In this document: positions 63,338 through 64,000 of the stretch, piece after piece
Layout of the letters: each line of letters begins with the position of its first letter
Position numbering within the stretch: position 1 is the first letter of the stretch
Assembly (NCBI RefSeq): GCF_022414595.1
Contig: NZ_JADWYO010000023.1
Coordinates: 1-64,000, forward strand
Direction of reading: 5' to 3'
DNA length: 64,000 nt
Source: Streptomyces sp. MUM 203J
Lineage (GTDB): Bacteria; Actinomycetota; Actinomycetes; Streptomycetales; Streptomycetaceae
Notes under the pieces: generated by a model
Seen by the model: the letters and a program-made list of their open reading frames with translations, nothing else
Told to the model about the DNA's origin: nothing
The model's database searches: none
Translations under genes and position numbers: made by a program

Positions 63338-64000
63338 TCAGTTCCCGTCCGGGGCGGTCGGCACGGGACCGCCGAGGTCGCCGCCGACCGCCTTGTTGTA
63401 CTCGGTCTGCACGAGGTCGTGCTGGGTGAACCTGTCGCTCGTCCACCTGAAGGTGATCACATCCTCCCCGGAGGGATAGGCGACAGGGTCGTCCCGCTCG
63501 TACCGCTGCTTGGTGACGATCAGGTCGCCGCGGTCGATCGTCGAGTAGACGGCGGGCTCCTCCAGCGTGAAGACGTTCTCGTAGCCGCGCTCGCCATCCT
63601 CGCTCGGGCGGTACACGTACGTTCCAATCCCGACGGCGTCGCCGCAGGTCAGGACGTTCACGACGACATCGGGCGCGCCGGTGTCGGTGAGGTTCCCGTA
63701 TGAGGTGTCGACCGGGTAGACATCGGCGGCGCACGGCTTCAGGTCGGCCTTGACGCGGTCGCTGACCTTCGGGTCGTCCTTGATGAGCCGTACCGCGTCG
63801 ACCCGCTTCAGCGTCGGGGAGGCGGACGCGGCGGGGACCGGGGCGGCCATGCCGGGGGCGCCCTGGTCGGTCGGGGCGGGGCCCGCGTCACGGGCGCCGG
63901 TGCCGCCGGTGGAGCATGCGGCGGTCGCGAGCAGTCCGAGGGCGGCGAGCCCGGCCGCCATCGCGCCGGACCCCACCGTCCACATCCGTCGCCGCGCCGG
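63338..64000 (-). CDS. cseA: CseA lipoprotein, 5' end cut by the window edge
   Basis: At least 215 aa of the lipoprotein that dampens sigE expression. The lipobox ATAAC ends the signal peptide; the mature part has two Cys (KPCAADVY, VLTCGDA) and YVYRPSEDGERGYENVF. An ATG at 63985 lies in frame, but five codons upstream to the edge read PARRR, the expected basic n-region. The true start is therefore probably outside the window. sigE should lie beyond it. Confidence 0.85.
   Translation of the reverse strand, partial: PARRRMWTVGSGAMAAGLAALGLLATAACSTGGTGARDAGPAPTDQGAPGMAAPVPAASASPTLKRVDAVRLIKDDPKVSDRVKADLKPCAADVYPVDTSYGNLTDTGAPDVVVNVLTCGDAVGIGTYVYRPSEDGERGYENVFTLEEPAVYSTIDRGDLIVTKQRYERDDPVAYPSGEDVITFRWTSDRFTQHDLVQTEYNKAVGGDLGGPVPTAPDGN

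Overview
The window is chromosomal DNA from a high-GC actinomycete, almost certainly a Streptomyces. Codon third positions are overwhelmingly G or C. Many starts are GTG or TTG and many adjacent genes overlap by ATGA or GTGA. The gene families are characteristic: Lsr2, ClpC, the cseA-cseB-cseC operon, the DUF397 / HATPase / XRE trio, zinc-independent ribosomal proteins under a Zur-like site, PadR and HxlR regulators, and possible sortase-type cell-wall anchors. From memory of Streptomyces genomes, gene content and order look like a conserved core-chromosome segment; I could not run an alignment. I see no phage, integrative element, insertion sequence, CRISPR array, rRNA or tRNA gene.

Layout. 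0.1-2.2 kb: a SigE-family ECF sigma factor and a membrane-anchored partner with an internally duplicated domain. 2.2-6.5 kb: a family A DNA polymerase-like protein, a divergent NmrA-like reductase / HxlR regulator pair, and a DUF2786 protein. 6.4-7.2 kb: a secreted protein whose wall-sorting tail has slipped out of frame. 7.3-9.7 kb: the zinc-starvation ribosomal set (S14, L28 leftward; L33, L31, CobW-like GTPase, S18 rightward) around a Zur-like box. 9.9-12 kb: the DUF397 / HATPase / XRE trio with a shared 29-bp promoter element. 12-14.9 kb: an aldehyde dehydrogenase, a DinB-fold protein and a PadR regulator. 14.9-17.1 kb: a possible secreted-esterase cargo between fragments of decayed genes. 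17.1-20.6 kb: DUF368 protein, ThrE-type exporter, inorganic pyrophosphatase.

20.7-28.3 kb (rightward): PBP4-type D-Ala-D-Ala carboxypeptidase, a zincin metalloprotease, tilS, hpt, ftsH, folE. 28.5-31.4 kb (leftward): the folate operon folP, SnoaL-like gene, folB, folK, DUF3180. With folE it covers GTP cyclohydrolase, dihydroneopterin aldolase, HPPK and dihydropteroate synthase. 32-35 kb: a divergent lysyl-phosphatidylglycerol-synthase-like protein and a membrane esterase. 35-39 kb: an osmoprotectant-type ABC importer. 39-42.6 kb: a coiled-coil membrane protein, then a NuoD-like subunit overlapped by a MidA/NDUFAF7-type methyltransferase gene. 42.6-47.2 kb: a NarL-type two-component system, an ArsR-type regulator and a threonine aldolase-like enzyme. 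47.3-53.1 kb: a DUF2520 protein, panC, nadB, nadC and coaX, joining NAD and CoA synthesis.

53.4-56.8 kb: several short genes with apparently leaderless starts (DUF-type protein, small membrane protein, BlaI-family regulator, GNAT acetyltransferase), then lsr2 and a primase-fold-like protein. 57.2-59.8 kb: clpC with a ClgR-type box upstream. 60.3-61 kb: a secreted M23 peptidase behind a long structured 5' leader. 61-64 kb (leftward): cseC, cseB and the 5'-truncated cseA, the cell-envelope stress operon whose sigma gene (sigE) should lie just beyond the right edge. The most interesting observations are the MidA/NuoD pairing, the 29-bp shared element of the DUF397 trio, the leader RNA of the M23 gene, and the out-of-frame sorting tail.
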